From Rhodanobacteraceae bacterium (GTDB lineage: Bacteria; Pseudomonadota; Gammaproteobacteria; Xanthomonadales; Rhodanobacteraceae), in NCBI GenBank assembly GCA_030167125.1, contig CP126531.1:2520578-2584577 (forward strand): DNA of 64,000 nucleotides. The letters are read 5' to 3'. The translations under genes were made by a program, and so were the position numbers. Positions 51,523-59,335 of the stretch are shown piece by piece. The notes beneath the pieces are model-generated. The model was not told where the DNA came from. It saw only the letters and a program-made list of their open reading frames with translations, and did no database searches. Position 1 is the first letter of the stretch; each line of letters starts with the position of its first letter.

Positions 51523-51972
51523 TCAACCCGCGAGCTTCGCCTTCACCCGCTGCGACAGCGCGCCCATGTCGGCGCGGCCAGCAGCGCGCTCCTTCAGCAG
51601 CGTCATCACTTTGCCCATGTCGCGTGGCGACGTCGCGCCCGCGTCGGCGATGCATTGCACGATCAGCGCATCGAGTTCGGCGTCGCTGAGCTGCTTCGGC
51701 AGGTAGGCTTCGATCACGCCGACCTCGTAGCGTTCCTGCGCGGCCAGATCCTCGCGCTTGGCGACCTCGTATTGCGTGATCGAATCGCGGCGCTGCTTCA
51801 GCATCTTTTCCAGCGTGTGCAACACCTGCGTGTCGTCCAGCGCGATGCGCTCATCGACTTCGCGCTGCTTCAGCGCGGCCAGGATCAGCCGGATGGCGCT
51901 GAGGCGCGGCTTGTCGCCGCCCTTCATCGCGGCTTTCATGTCGTCGGTGATGCGGGCTTTGAGATCACTCAT
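51523..51972 (-). CDS. yqeY: GatB/YqeY domain protein
   Basis: This 149-residue helical protein matches the YqeY family: MKAAMKGGDKPRLSAIRLILAALKQREVD, EKMLKQRRDSITQYEVAKREDL and YLPKQLSDAEL (short pieces). The domain is also the tail of the GatB amidotransferase subunit and may bind tRNA, although stand-alone YqeY function is unproven. It lies downstream of rpsU in the same direction (87 bp), the standard arrangement. ATG 51972 is the family start. Confidence 0.94.
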   Translation of the reverse strand: MSDLKARITDDMKAAMKGGDKPRLSAIRLILAALKQREVDERIALDDTQVLHTLEKMLKQRRDSITQYEVAKREDLAAQERYEVGVIEAYLPKQLSDAELDALIVQCIADAGATSPRDMGKVMTLLKERAAGRADMGALSQRVKAKLAG

Positions 51973-52059
51973 GGCACTCTCCGGATCAGAACGCGGAAAC
52001 GCGAAACGGCCGGCGCCGCGGTGCGGGGCCGGCCGTCGCAATGTGCACGGAAGCCTTGC

Positions 52060-52275
52060 TCAGTACAGGCGCTTGCGGCGCGTGACTTCGCGCGAGACCC
52101 GTCGCAGGTGGCGCTTGACCGCCGCAGCGCGCTTGCGCTTGCGCTCCTGGGTCGGCTTCTCGTAGAACTCGCGCTTGCGCGTTTCGGCGAGCACGCCGGC
52201 CTTCTCGCAGGTGCGCTTGAAACGGCGCAGGGCGATTTCGAACGGCTCGTTCTCGCGGACTTTGACGCTGGGCAT
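52060..52275 (-). CDS. rpsU: 30S ribosomal protein bS21
   Basis: This 71-residue highly basic protein matches bS21 along its length: [40 protein letters not shown] and a terminal RRKRLY. It binds the 16S rRNA 3' end region and assists initiation. It diverges from tsaD, the conserved arrangement in gammaproteobacteria, with the shared promoter gap at 52276-52341. Confidence 0.98.
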   Translation of the reverse strand: MPSVKVRENEPFEIALRRFKRTCEKAGVLAETRKREFYEKPTQERKRKRAAAVKRHLRRVSREVTRRKRLY

Positions 52276-52341
52276 GAAGGCTCCACTTGCTAAAATGACC
52301 CGCTTGGGCGCGGGTGAGCCGTGAATTATAGCGTGACTTCC

Positions 52342-53403
52342 ATGACCGATTCAAAGGGGATCGACACAAAGGGGCCGGTGCTGGGCATCGAAAGCTCCTG
52401 CGACGAGACCGGGGTGGCGGTCTATCAGCCCGGCCGCGGCCTGCTGGCGCACGCGCTGTATTCGCAGGTTGCGCTGCACGCCGAGTATGGCGGGGTGGTG
52501 CCGGAATTGGCCAGCCGCGACCACGTCCGCAAGCTGCTTCCCCTTTTGCGCCAGACACTTGCCGACGGCGGCCTGAAAGTCTCAGACCTCGCGGCGGTGG
52601 CCTACACCGCCGGTCCGGGCCTGATCGGCGCCTTGCTGGTCGGGGCCTCGGTGGCGCGCTCGCTGGCCTGGGCGCTGGACGTGCCGGCGATCGGCGTCCA
52701 CCACATGGAAGGTCACTTGCTGGCGCCGTTGCTGGAAGAACCTGCGCCCGGTGTGGAGCCGCTGGCGCCGCCGTTCGTGGCGCTGCTGGTGTCGGGCGGC
52801 CACTCGATGCTGGTCGGCGTCGAGAAGATCGGCCATTACACGATTCTCGGCGACACCCTGGACGACGCCGCGGGCGAAGCCTTCGACAAGACCGCCAAGT
52901 TGATGGGGCTGCCGTATCCCGGCGGTCCTGCGCTCGCGAAACTCGCGGAGACCGGCGATCCCAAGGCGTTCCATTTCTCGCGCCCGATGATCGACCGGCC
53001 GGGGCTCGATTTCAGTTTCTCGGGCCTGAAGACCCAGGTGTTGCTGGCCTGGCGCGACAGCGATCATGCCGAGCGCACCAAGGCCGACATCGCGCGCGGC
53101 TTCGAGGAAGCCATCGTGGAAACGCTGGCGATCAAGTGCCGGCGCGCGCTGGCGCAGACCGGCTACAAACGATTGGTGGTTTCCGGCGGCGTCGGCGCCA
53201 ACAAGCGCCTGCGCGCGCAGCTGGCCGAGGCCGGCCAGCGCGAAGGTTTCCACGCGTATTTCCCGCGCCTCGCGTTCTGCACCGACAACGGCGCGATGAT
53301 CGCACTGGCGGGTTCGATCCGGTTGGCCGCGGGACAAACGACCGGTCCGGAAATCCGGGTGCTGCCGCGCTGGAATCTCGAATCATTGCCGGAAGTCGCC
53401 TGA
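52342..53403 (+). CDS. tsaD: tRNA N6-threonylcarbamoyladenosine synthase TsaD
   Basis: This 353-residue ASKHA-fold enzyme forms t6A37 in ANN-decoding tRNAs. Motifs: [27 protein letters not shown], the metal-binding [34 protein letters not shown] (here [14 protein letters not shown]) and [17 protein letters not shown] chose ATG 52342 over GTG 52321. The extra ~15 residues before the conserved start ([12 protein letters not shown]) are not conserved. folB follows 2 bp after the stop. Confidence 0.97.
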   Translation: MTDSKGIDTKGPVLGIESSCDETGVAVYQPGRGLLAHALYSQVALHAEYGGVVPELASRDHVRKLLPLLRQTLADGGLKVSDLAAVAYTAGPGLIGALLVGASVARSLAWALDVPAIGVHHMEGHLLAPLLEEPAPGVEPLAPPFVALLVSGGHSMLVGVEKIGHYTILGDTLDDAAGEAFDKTAKLMGLPYPGGPALAKLAETGDPKAFHFSRPMIDRPGLDFSFSGLKTQVLLAWRDSDHAERTKADIARGFEEAIVETLAIKCRRALAQTGYKRLVVSGGVGANKRLRAQLAEAGQREGFHAYFPRLAFCTDNGAMIALAGSIRLAAGQTTGPEIRVLPRWNLESLPEVA

Positions 53404-53405
53404 GC

Positions 53406-53765
53406 ATGGACACCGTTTTCATCGAGGCACTGGAAGTCGAAACCGTCATCGGCATCTACGACTGGGAACGCAACGTCCGCCAGAAAGTCGTGCTGGATGT
53501 CGAGATGGCGTTCGACAACCGCAAACCCGCCGCCAGCGACAGGATCGAGGACACGGTCAACTACAAGGCGGTGTCCAAACGCCTGATCGCCTTCGTCGGG
53601 GCGTCGCACTGCGAACTGGTGGAAACGCTGGCCGAACACTGCGCCACGATCATCCGCGACGAGTTCGGCGTGCCATGGCTGCGGCTGAAATTGTCCAAGC
53701 CTGGCGCGGTCACGGGTTCGAAAGCCGTGGGCGTGGTGATCGAGCGCGGCGCGAAGCCGCAATGA
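53406..53765 (+). CDS. folB: Dihydroneopterin aldolase
   Basis: This 119-residue enzyme of folate synthesis converts dihydroneopterin to 6-hydroxymethyl-dihydropterin. Typical sequence: VFIEALEVETVIGIYDWERN with the catalytic Glu/Tyr region, VNYKAVSKRL, and a C-terminal KPGAVTGSKAVGV. It is tightly followed by folK (1 bp), the next enzyme in the pathway. Confidence 0.95.
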   Translation: MDTVFIEALEVETVIGIYDWERNVRQKVVLDVEMAFDNRKPAASDRIEDTVNYKAVSKRLIAFVGASHCELVETLAEHCATIIRDEFGVPWLRLKLSKPGAVTGSKAVGVVIERGAKPQ

Positions 53766-53766
53766 C

Positions 53767-54300
53767 ATGGCGCGTGTCTACCTGAGCCTCGGTTCCAACG
53801 TCGATTCCGAACGGCATATCGCCGATGCGCTGCGCGCGCTGCGCGAGCGTTTCGGCGCGCTCGACGTATCGCCGACGTACCGCAGCGCCGCAGTCGGATT
53901 CGAAGGCGCGGCGTTCCTCAACAATGCGGCGGCCTTCGATTGCGACGTCGATCGCGACAGCTTGCGCGCGTGGTTGCGCGCACTGGAAGACGCGTCGGGA
54001 CGCGACCGCAGCCTGCCGCGTTACGCCGACCGCACGCTCGACCTCGACATCGCGCTGTGGTGCGAAGGCGAGCGCTGCACCACCGACCTCACGCGCGAGG
54101 AATTCGAACGCGCGCACGTGCTGGCGCCGCTGGCCGACATCGCGTCCGACCTGCGCGAACCGTTTGCCGGAACAACGCTGCGGGAACGCTGGCTGAAGCT
54201 TGCGCCGTCGCTGCCTGAGCTTGAACGCATCGACCAAAGTCATTCCGGCGATTCACCGAACGAAGCCAAAGCGAAGCAGTCCGCAAATAAACGCAAATGA
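53767..54300 (+). CDS. folK: 6-hydroxymethyl-dihydropterin pyrophosphokinase
   Basis: This 177-residue enzyme pyrophosphorylates the product of FolB. Motifs: VYLSLGSNVDSERHIADAL, PTYRSAAVGFEGAAFLNNAA, and the signature ADRTLDLDIALW (short DLDIALW). The last ~15 residues (SPNEAKAKQSANKRK), including the stop codon, come from an interspersed repeat at 54281-54310 and have no counterpart in other FolK proteins. Confidence 0.94.
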   Translation: MARVYLSLGSNVDSERHIADALRALRERFGALDVSPTYRSAAVGFEGAAFLNNAAAFDCDVDRDSLRAWLRALEDASGRDRSLPRYADRTLDLDIALWCEGERCTTDLTREEFERAHVLAPLADIASDLREPFAGTTLRERWLKLAPSLPELERIDQSHSGDSPNEAKAKQSANKRK

Positions 54301-54381
54301 ATGCGAATGGAAACAGCTGCGGAAGCATGTGACCCCGGCTGCTCGATGTTATTTGCGTTCATTCGCGTTCATTTGCGGATA
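54281..54381. repeat. Inverted repeat of AAATAAACGC type, overlapping folK end
   Basis: The arm GTCCGCAAATAAACGCAAAT (54280-54299) is answered by ATTTGCGTTCATTCGCGTTC and ATTTGCGGAT at 54351-54380. It is the same family as 1078-1168. The left arm supplies the final folK codons and the TGA stop. Confidence 0.85.
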
Positions 54382-54402
54382 AATGCTTTTCCGCCCCAAA
54401 GG

Positions 54403-55077
54403 TCACAACCCCGCTTCGCGCGCCGCCTGCGCGCGATCATGTTCCACGCGGCGCGCGGGAACTTCGGTGCTGCGATCGGCCGGAATGAATTCCACGTCGC
54501 GCGAAAACATCGCGATCGCGGTGCGCGCGACCTGGCGCGTGTCGTACCACGCGTACGCCCCGACGCCGAGCGCGCCGGCGACCGGCAGCATCCGCGCCAG
54601 CGACGAACCCAGCGCGCGTTCCGACAACTTCACGCCGATGCGATGCGCGATGCCGCGGATCGTGTGGGTGGTGGCGGCGTGCACCATCCAGCGCTGGCCC
54701 GCGCGCACCGCAAGGTCGCGCACCGCCTGCGCCGCGGCATGCCGGAACAGGCAATAAAGCATTTGCTCGCGCGTCAGGGTGGTGTGCTGGCCGCAGGCGG
54801 CGGCGATGTCGGCGACCATCTGCGCCTGGATTTTCCAGATCGCCACCAACTCCGGCAGCACCGTAAACCAGCCCAGCGGCCCCGGCGGCAGCGCCAGCGA
54901 CGATGAAGCCAGGAACGCCTTGCGGCGTGCGGAGAGCGCGATGGCTTCGGCGCGCGCCAGCGGCTGCTCGCTGCGCGGCTCGCGGCTGTGCGGGATGTCC
55001 GAAAGGAAATCGAGGATCTGCTGCGCGATCTTTTGCGAAGGCGCGCCGGCGGCGGTCATGGAAGCGGTCATCGGCAT
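54403..55077 (-). CDS. EcsC family protein
   Basis: This 224-residue protein carries the EcsC pattern: SSLALPPGPLGWFTVLPEL, WKIQAQMVADIAAACG and SLARMLPVAGALGVGAYAWYDT, two hydrophobic helix-containing regions. Homologues include the Bacillus EcsC; the function is unclear, and many are membrane-associated. Start candidates are the Met residues at positions 1, 3 and 7. It faces folK, with the repeat element between. Confidence 0.8.
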   Translation of the reverse strand: MPMTASMTAAGAPSQKIAQQILDFLSDIPHSREPRSEQPLARAEAIALSARRKAFLASSSLALPPGPLGWFTVLPELVAIWKIQAQMVADIAAACGQHTTLTREQMLYCLFRHAAAQAVRDLAVRAGQRWMVHAATTHTIRGIAHRIGVKLSERALGSSLARMLPVAGALGVGAYAWYDTRQVARTAIAMFSRDVEFIPADRSTEVPARRVEHDRAQAAREAGL

Positions 55078-55155
55078 CTCGATGCGTGGACGCGACCAAC
55101 ATGCCGCCGTTCGCGCTGCCGTTCAAGTCGTCGCGCGCGGGCCTTCAGGCGCCGC

Positions 55156-55893
55156 TCACGGGTCGAGGCCGCGGCCGCCGTCGACGCGGATCGTCTGGCC
55201 CGTGACATAGCCCGCATCGCGGATCAACCACAACACCGTGTCCGCGATCTCCTCCGGCGTGCCGGTGCGTCGCAGCGGGATGCGCGCCAGCGCCGCGTCG
55301 CGGTCGGAATCGGATTTGCCCTCGGGCCACAGGATCGCGCCCGGCGCAAGCGCGTTCACGCGCACCTCGGGGGCGAGTTCCTGCGCCAGCGCCAGCGTGG
55401 CCATGCGCAGCGCCGCCTTGCTCATGCCGTACGCGGCGTGCCGGGGCAACGGGCGCTCGGCGTAGATGTCGGTGATGTTGACGATGGCGCCGCGCGCCGC
55501 CTTCAGATGCGGCGCCGCGGCCTGCGCCAGCAACAAGGGCGCACGCGCGTTGACCGCGAACATGGCATCGCATTGCTCCGAAGTGATGCTGCCCAGCGGC
55601 GTCGGATGGAACATCGAGGCGTTGTTGACCAGCGCGTCCAGGCGGCCGAAACGTGCGGCGACTGCGTCGACCATTCCCGGCAACTGCGCGCTCTTGGCAA
55701 GGTCGGCCTGCAGCACCAGCGTCGAGTGCGCGCGCCGCGACTCCAGCGCGTCGGCCAGCGCATCGAGTTCGCCACGCGATTCGCGGTAGTGCAACGCCAC
55801 GTCGTAACCGGCCGCGTGCAGCGTGCGCGCGACGACCGCGCCGATGCGGCGCGCGGCGCCGGTGACCAGCGCAACCGGATGCGTTTCGCTCAT
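55156..55893 (-). CDS. Pteridine reductase (PTR1-like SDR)
   Basis: This 245-residue short-chain dehydrogenase has the NADPH motif TGAARRIG, the arginine typical of PTR1/FolM-type NADPH enzymes, VNNASMFHPTPLG, and the catalytic YGMSK (Tyr-x3-Lys). The C-terminal APGAILWPEG and VTGQTIRVDGGRGL are typical of pteridine reductases, which reduce dihydropteridines or dihydrofolate. Its location near folB-folK fits pterin metabolism. GGAGG precedes the start at 55893. Confidence 0.9.
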   Translation of the reverse strand: MSETHPVALVTGAARRIGAVVARTLHAAGYDVALHYRESRGELDALADALESRRAHSTLVLQADLAKSAQLPGMVDAVAARFGRLDALVNNASMFHPTPLGSITSEQCDAMFAVNARAPLLLAQAAAPHLKAARGAIVNITDIYAERPLPRHAAYGMSKAALRMATLALAQELAPEVRVNALAPGAILWPEGKSDSDRDAALARIPLRRTGTPEEIADTVLWLIRDAGYVTGQTIRVDGGRGLDP

Positions 55894-55955
55894 GCTGCCT
55901 CCGCCCGTTATCCTGCGGCTTTGCAGCGTGCCTCAACTCGAGCGAATCCGCCAGC

Positions 55956-57149
55956 GTGGACACCACCCTGCCCGCACCGTCCACCGAGGAAACCGCGCAC
56001 TCGGCGCGGCTGGCCGACGTCATCCGCCAGGAAATCGCGTCGACCGGGCCGGTTTCGTTCGCGCGTTTCATGGAGCGCTGCCTGTACGCGCCGGGCCTCG
56101 GCTACTACAGCGCGGGCCGGCTGAAGTTCGGCAAGGCCGGCGACTTCGTCACCGCGCCGGAACTCGGGAACCTCTTTGCGCGCTGCGTCGCGCGCGCGCT
56201 GGCACCCGCGTTGCGCGCCTGCGGCGAGGACGCCACCTGGTTCGAACTCGGCGGCGGCAGCGGCGCGTTCGCGCGCGACGCCTTGCTGGAACTGCAATCA
56301 CTCGACACGCCGCCGAAGCATTACTGGCTGCTCGAACCCTCGGCGGATTTGCGCGAACGCCAACGCGAACGCCTGCAAAACGAGTTGCCCGCGAACCTGT
56401 TTGCGCGCTGCGCGTGGCTCGATCGTCCGCCGCAAGATGCGTGGACCGGCGTGCTGTTCGCCAACGAAGTGCTGGACGCGCTGCCGGTCACGCGCTTCAC
56501 GCTGCAGGGCGGCGAGGTGTTCGAGGAACACGTCGACGCCAACGGCAACGGCGCGTTCGTGCGCGCCGACCGCCCGGCCGACCCGCTGGTCGCCGGCGCG
56601 GTGCGGCACCTGCAACGCAGCCTCGGCCGCGAGTTCGAGGACGGCTACCGTTCCGAAGTGCTGCCGCAGCTGCCGTGGTGGCTGGAAGCGATCGCGGGCA
56701 CGCAGACGCGCGGCGCAGCGTTGTTCGTCGATTACGGCTACGTGCGCCGCGCGTTCTACCTTCCGGAACGCCGCGACGGAACGCTACTCTGCCACTACCG
56801 CCATCGCGCGCACGACGACCCGCTGATCCTGCCGGGTCTGCAGGACATCACCGCCTCGGTCGATTTCACCGCACTGGCCGAAGCCGGCGTCGGCGCCGGG
56901 TTCGAGTTGGCGAGCTACGCGTTCCAGTCGGAGTTCCTGATCGCGTCGGGGCTCGACGCCGTGTTCGCCGCCGCCCGCCAAGCCACGACCGGCGAAGCCG
57001 CACGCTACGCGCTGGCGCAAGAGGTCAAGCGCCTGACCCTGCCGGGCGAAATGGGCGAACGCTTCCAGGCCATGCTGTTGGCGCGCGAGCTCGACGCCGG
57101 CGCGGTTTTCCCGGCCTTGCTGGCGGTCGACCGCAGTGCCCGCCTTTGA
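55956..57149 (+). CDS. SAM-dependent methyltransferase, NDUFAF7/MidA (DUF185) family
   Basis: This 397-residue protein matches the NDUFAF7/MidA family: VSFARFMERCLYAPGLGYYS, the hallmark GDFVTAPEL, the SAM motif FELGGGSGAFARDAL, FANEVLDALPV and LFVDYGY. The human relative methylates an arginine of complex I subunit NDUFS2; bacterial targets are unknown. The start is GTG at 55956. It diverges from the pteridine reductase and is 146 bp upstream of the next block. Confidence 0.92.
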   Translation: MDTTLPAPSTEETAHSARLADVIRQEIASTGPVSFARFMERCLYAPGLGYYSAGRLKFGKAGDFVTAPELGNLFARCVARALAPALRACGEDATWFELGGGSGAFARDALLELQSLDTPPKHYWLLEPSADLRERQRERLQNELPANLFARCAWLDRPPQDAWTGVLFANEVLDALPVTRFTLQGGEVFEEHVDANGNGAFVRADRPADPLVAGAVRHLQRSLGREFEDGYRSEVLPQLPWWLEAIAGTQTRGAALFVDYGYVRRAFYLPERRDGTLLCHYRHRAHDDPLILPGLQDITASVDFTALAEAGVGAGFELASYAFQSEFLIASGLDAVFAAARQATTGEAARYALAQEVKRLTLPGEMGERFQAMLLARELDAGAVFPALLAVDRSARL

Positions 57150-57295
57150 TGCGATGAAACCTCGCTGAAAGGCGGCAGGCGCATGCTGTCGCCTTGGCAG
57201 CGCCCGCATCGGCCAATCCGGCCCGCAAATCGGCGACAATAGGCGCCTGCCCGCAGACCGGCGCGCTTGGCGCCCGGCGCGCAAACAACCTGTAC

Positions 57296-57670
57296 ATGAC
57301 AGCCACCCTTGCCACCTTGCTGCTGCTGCTCGGTTCGGTCGCCTGCGACGTGACCGGACAAGTGTGCTTCAAGCTCGGCGTCGGCCACGAAGCCGACGGC
57401 GGCGGCGAAGTGTCGCTGCTGCACAAGGTGCTGCATTCGCCGTGGATCGCGCTGGGCGTCGCGGTGTACGCGCTGGAATTTGTGCTGTGGTTCGCCGCGC
57501 TGTCGCGCACCCAGCTCAGCATCGCGTTCCCGTTCACCGCACTGGGTTACGTCGGCGTGGTGCTGGCCAGCCGCTACATCCTGAATGAACGGCTCTCGTT
57601 GCGCCGCTGGGTGGGGATAGGAACGATCGTGGTCGGGGTCGTATTGGTGACCGGGCAACAGCTCGGTTAG
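57296..57670 (+). CDS. EamA/SMR-like small membrane protein 1
   Basis: This 124-residue protein has four hydrophobic helices. It starts LATLLLLLGSVACDVTGQVCFKLG and ends GIGTIVVGVVLVTGQQL, with a central WIALGVAVYALEFVLWFAALSRTQLSIAFPF-type EamA pattern. It resembles the small two-subunit ArnE/ArnF flippases of undecaprenyl-linked sugars rather than Emr drug pumps; the substrate is unknown. It starts the coupled set with the hydrolase (17 bp gap). Confidence 0.8.
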   Translation: MTATLATLLLLLGSVACDVTGQVCFKLGVGHEADGGGEVSLLHKVLHSPWIALGVAVYALEFVLWFAALSRTQLSIAFPFTALGYVGVVLASRYILNERLSLRRWVGIGTIVVGVVLVTGQQLG

Positions 57671-57687
57671 AGGAGACAGGGGCACCC

Positions 57688-58563
57688 ATGACCCAATCGA
57701 TGATCAAACAGGCGGACTTCCTGCTGCGCGGCGGACGCGCGGGGGTGCTGCTGATCCACGGCCTCACCGGCACGCCGGCGGAAATGCGTTTCGTCGGCAA
57801 GGGCCTCAACCGCGCCGGCTTCACCGTGTACGGCATGCAGCTCGCCGGCCATTGCGGCAGCGAGGCGGACTTGCTGAAGACCGGCTGGCGCGACTGGACG
57901 CGCAGCGTGCGGATGAGCGCCGACCGCCTGCGCCGCGAAGTCGACCATCTGTTCGTGGCCGGCCTGTCGATGGGTTCGATCCTGGCGTTGAACCTCGCGA
58001 TCGAAAAACCGCAGTGGGTCGACGGCCTCGGCCTGTACGGCAGCACGCTGTTCTACGACGGCTGGACGATCCCGCGCATGGCGCGGCTTTCGTTCCTGCT
58101 GCCGCTGGTGTGCGGGCTGGGTTTGTTCAAGCAGCGCCGCTTCATGGAAAGCTTCCCGTACGGCATCAAGGACGAGCGCGTGCGCATGCGCATCGCCGGC
58201 GCGATGTTCGACGGCCAGAGCGAAGCCGCCGGCCTGCCCGGCAACCCGTGGCCGTCGCTGGCGGAATTCCACAAGCTGGTGTGGCACGTGCGCCCGCGCC
58301 TGCACGACGTGCGCGCACCCGCGCTGATCATGCACGCCGCCGACGACGACATCGCCAGCGTACGCAACGCGCGCGTGATCGAACAGCGCGTCACCGGCCC
58401 CACCGAAACGGTGCTGCTCAACGACAGCTACCACATGATCACCGTCGACGGTGAACGCGACAAGGTGATTTCGCGCTCGGCGGATTTCTTCACCCGCATC
58501 CTCAGTGAAAGCCCGATGCGCCTGTCGCGCGTGCGTGTCGCCGCGACACCGTCGGCGGCATGA
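57688..58563 (+). CDS. Alpha/beta hydrolase (carboxylesterase-like)
   Basis: This 291-residue protein has the oxyanion loop LLIHGLTGTPAEMR, the nucleophile GLSMGS (Ser94), an Asp region HAADDDIASVRNARV and a terminal HMITVDGERDKV with the catalytic His. This resembles Est30-type carboxylesterases, monoacylglycerol-lipase-like. There is no signal peptide. GAGGAGACAGGGG lies upstream. It overlaps the next gene by 4 bp (ATGA). A thioesterase or acyltransferase role for the ACP/ketosynthase pair is conceivable. Confidence 0.83.
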   Translation: MTQSMIKQADFLLRGGRAGVLLIHGLTGTPAEMRFVGKGLNRAGFTVYGMQLAGHCGSEADLLKTGWRDWTRSVRMSADRLRREVDHLFVAGLSMGSILALNLAIEKPQWVDGLGLYGSTLFYDGWTIPRMARLSFLLPLVCGLGLFKQRRFMESFPYGIKDERVRMRIAGAMFDGQSEAAGLPGNPWPSLAEFHKLVWHVRPRLHDVRAPALIMHAADDDIASVRNARVIEQRVTGPTETVLLNDSYHMITVDGERDKVISRSADFFTRILSESPMRLSRVRVAATPSAA

Positions 58564-59042
58564 ACGGCGCCGCCTTGCCGCCGGGCGATGATGCGCCCGC
58601 GGCGCATGCAACCGCCGCGCGCACGGGTTCGCTGTCGCCGCTGCTGCTGGCGTGGGTGGCCTTGCTCGCGGTCGAAACCCTGGGCCAGGTGTCGCTGAAG
58701 TTCGCGGGCACGCGCGTCGGCGCATTGCAGCCGAACCTGCATTCGATCCTCGCCGCGCTGTCCACGCCCTGGCTGTGGCTGGGGCTGGCGTGTTACCTCG
58801 GGCAATTCGTGCTGTGGATGCGCATCCTCGAAAAGTCGCACCTTTCCCGCGCATTTCCGACCAGCGCCATCGCGTTCGTCGCGATCATGGTCGCGTCGTG
58901 GGCGGTGTTCGGCGATCCGATGGGTTGGGAGAAGATCCTCGGGTCCGCCATCATCGTCGCTGGTATCCTGTTGCTGGGCAGCGACGCACAACACACCCCG
59001 CCCGTGCCACCGCGCCACGACGCCGAAGGGAACCCGCCATGA
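58560..59042 (+). CDS. EamA/SMR-like small membrane protein 2
   Basis: This 160-residue protein has an N-terminal Pro/Ala-rich cytoplasmic tail (about 25 residues). Four helices follow: SPLLLAWVALLAVETLGQVSLKFAG, LWLGLACYLGQFVLWMRILEK, LSRAFPTSAIAFVAIMVASW and KILGSAIIVAGILLLGSD. It is paralogous in layout to the protein at 57296 and could form a heterodimer with it, as ArnE-ArnF do. It overlaps both neighbours by 4 bp, so it is cotranslated with them. Confidence 0.8.
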   Translation: MNGAALPPGDDAPAAHATAARTGSLSPLLLAWVALLAVETLGQVSLKFAGTRVGALQPNLHSILAALSTPWLWLGLACYLGQFVLWMRILEKSHLSRAFPTSAIAFVAIMVASWAVFGDPMGWEKILGSAIIVAGILLLGSDAQHTPPVPPRHDAEGNPP

Positions 59043-59323
59043 GCGACGATGTTCAAAAAACAGTTTTCGCGATCATCGCCAAGGAAGCCGGGATCGACGA
59101 GAGCAAGGTCACGCTGGATTCGACCTTGAAGGATCTCGAGATTCCGTCGCTGGATGCAATCCAGATCATTTTCGAGATCGAGGATCACTTCAAGATCCAG
59201 ATGCCCGACCGCGACCCCAACTTCGACACCGAATCGGTGAAGGGTCTGGTCGACACCGTCGAAAAACTGCTGGCCGAAAAGGCCGCCAATCCGCCGCCGC
59301 CCGCGACACCGCCCGCCGCCTGA
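59039..59323 (+). CDS. Acyl carrier protein with atypical PSL site
   Basis: This 94-residue acidic helical protein aligns with acyl carrier proteins: VFAIIAKEAGIDESKVTLDSTLKDLEIPSLDAIQII. The phosphopantetheine serine (Ser37) is present, but the usual Asp before it (DSL) is Pro (PSL). The C-terminal ~15 residues are a Pro/Ala tail. It starts within the end of the membrane-protein gene (ATGA) and is followed 12 bp later by the ketosynthase. It is unlikely to be the primary fatty-acid ACP. Confidence 0.87.
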   Translation: MSDDVQKTVFAIIAKEAGIDESKVTLDSTLKDLEIPSLDAIQIIFEIEDHFKIQMPDRDPNFDTESVKGLVDTVEKLLAEKAANPPPPATPPAA

Positions 59324-59335
59324 TCCCGTTTCACC

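Noticed and set aside
54403..55160. A second minus-strand frame (54437-55126) over the EcsC gene
   Set aside because: It is offset by one base from the EcsC frame and has no family similarity.
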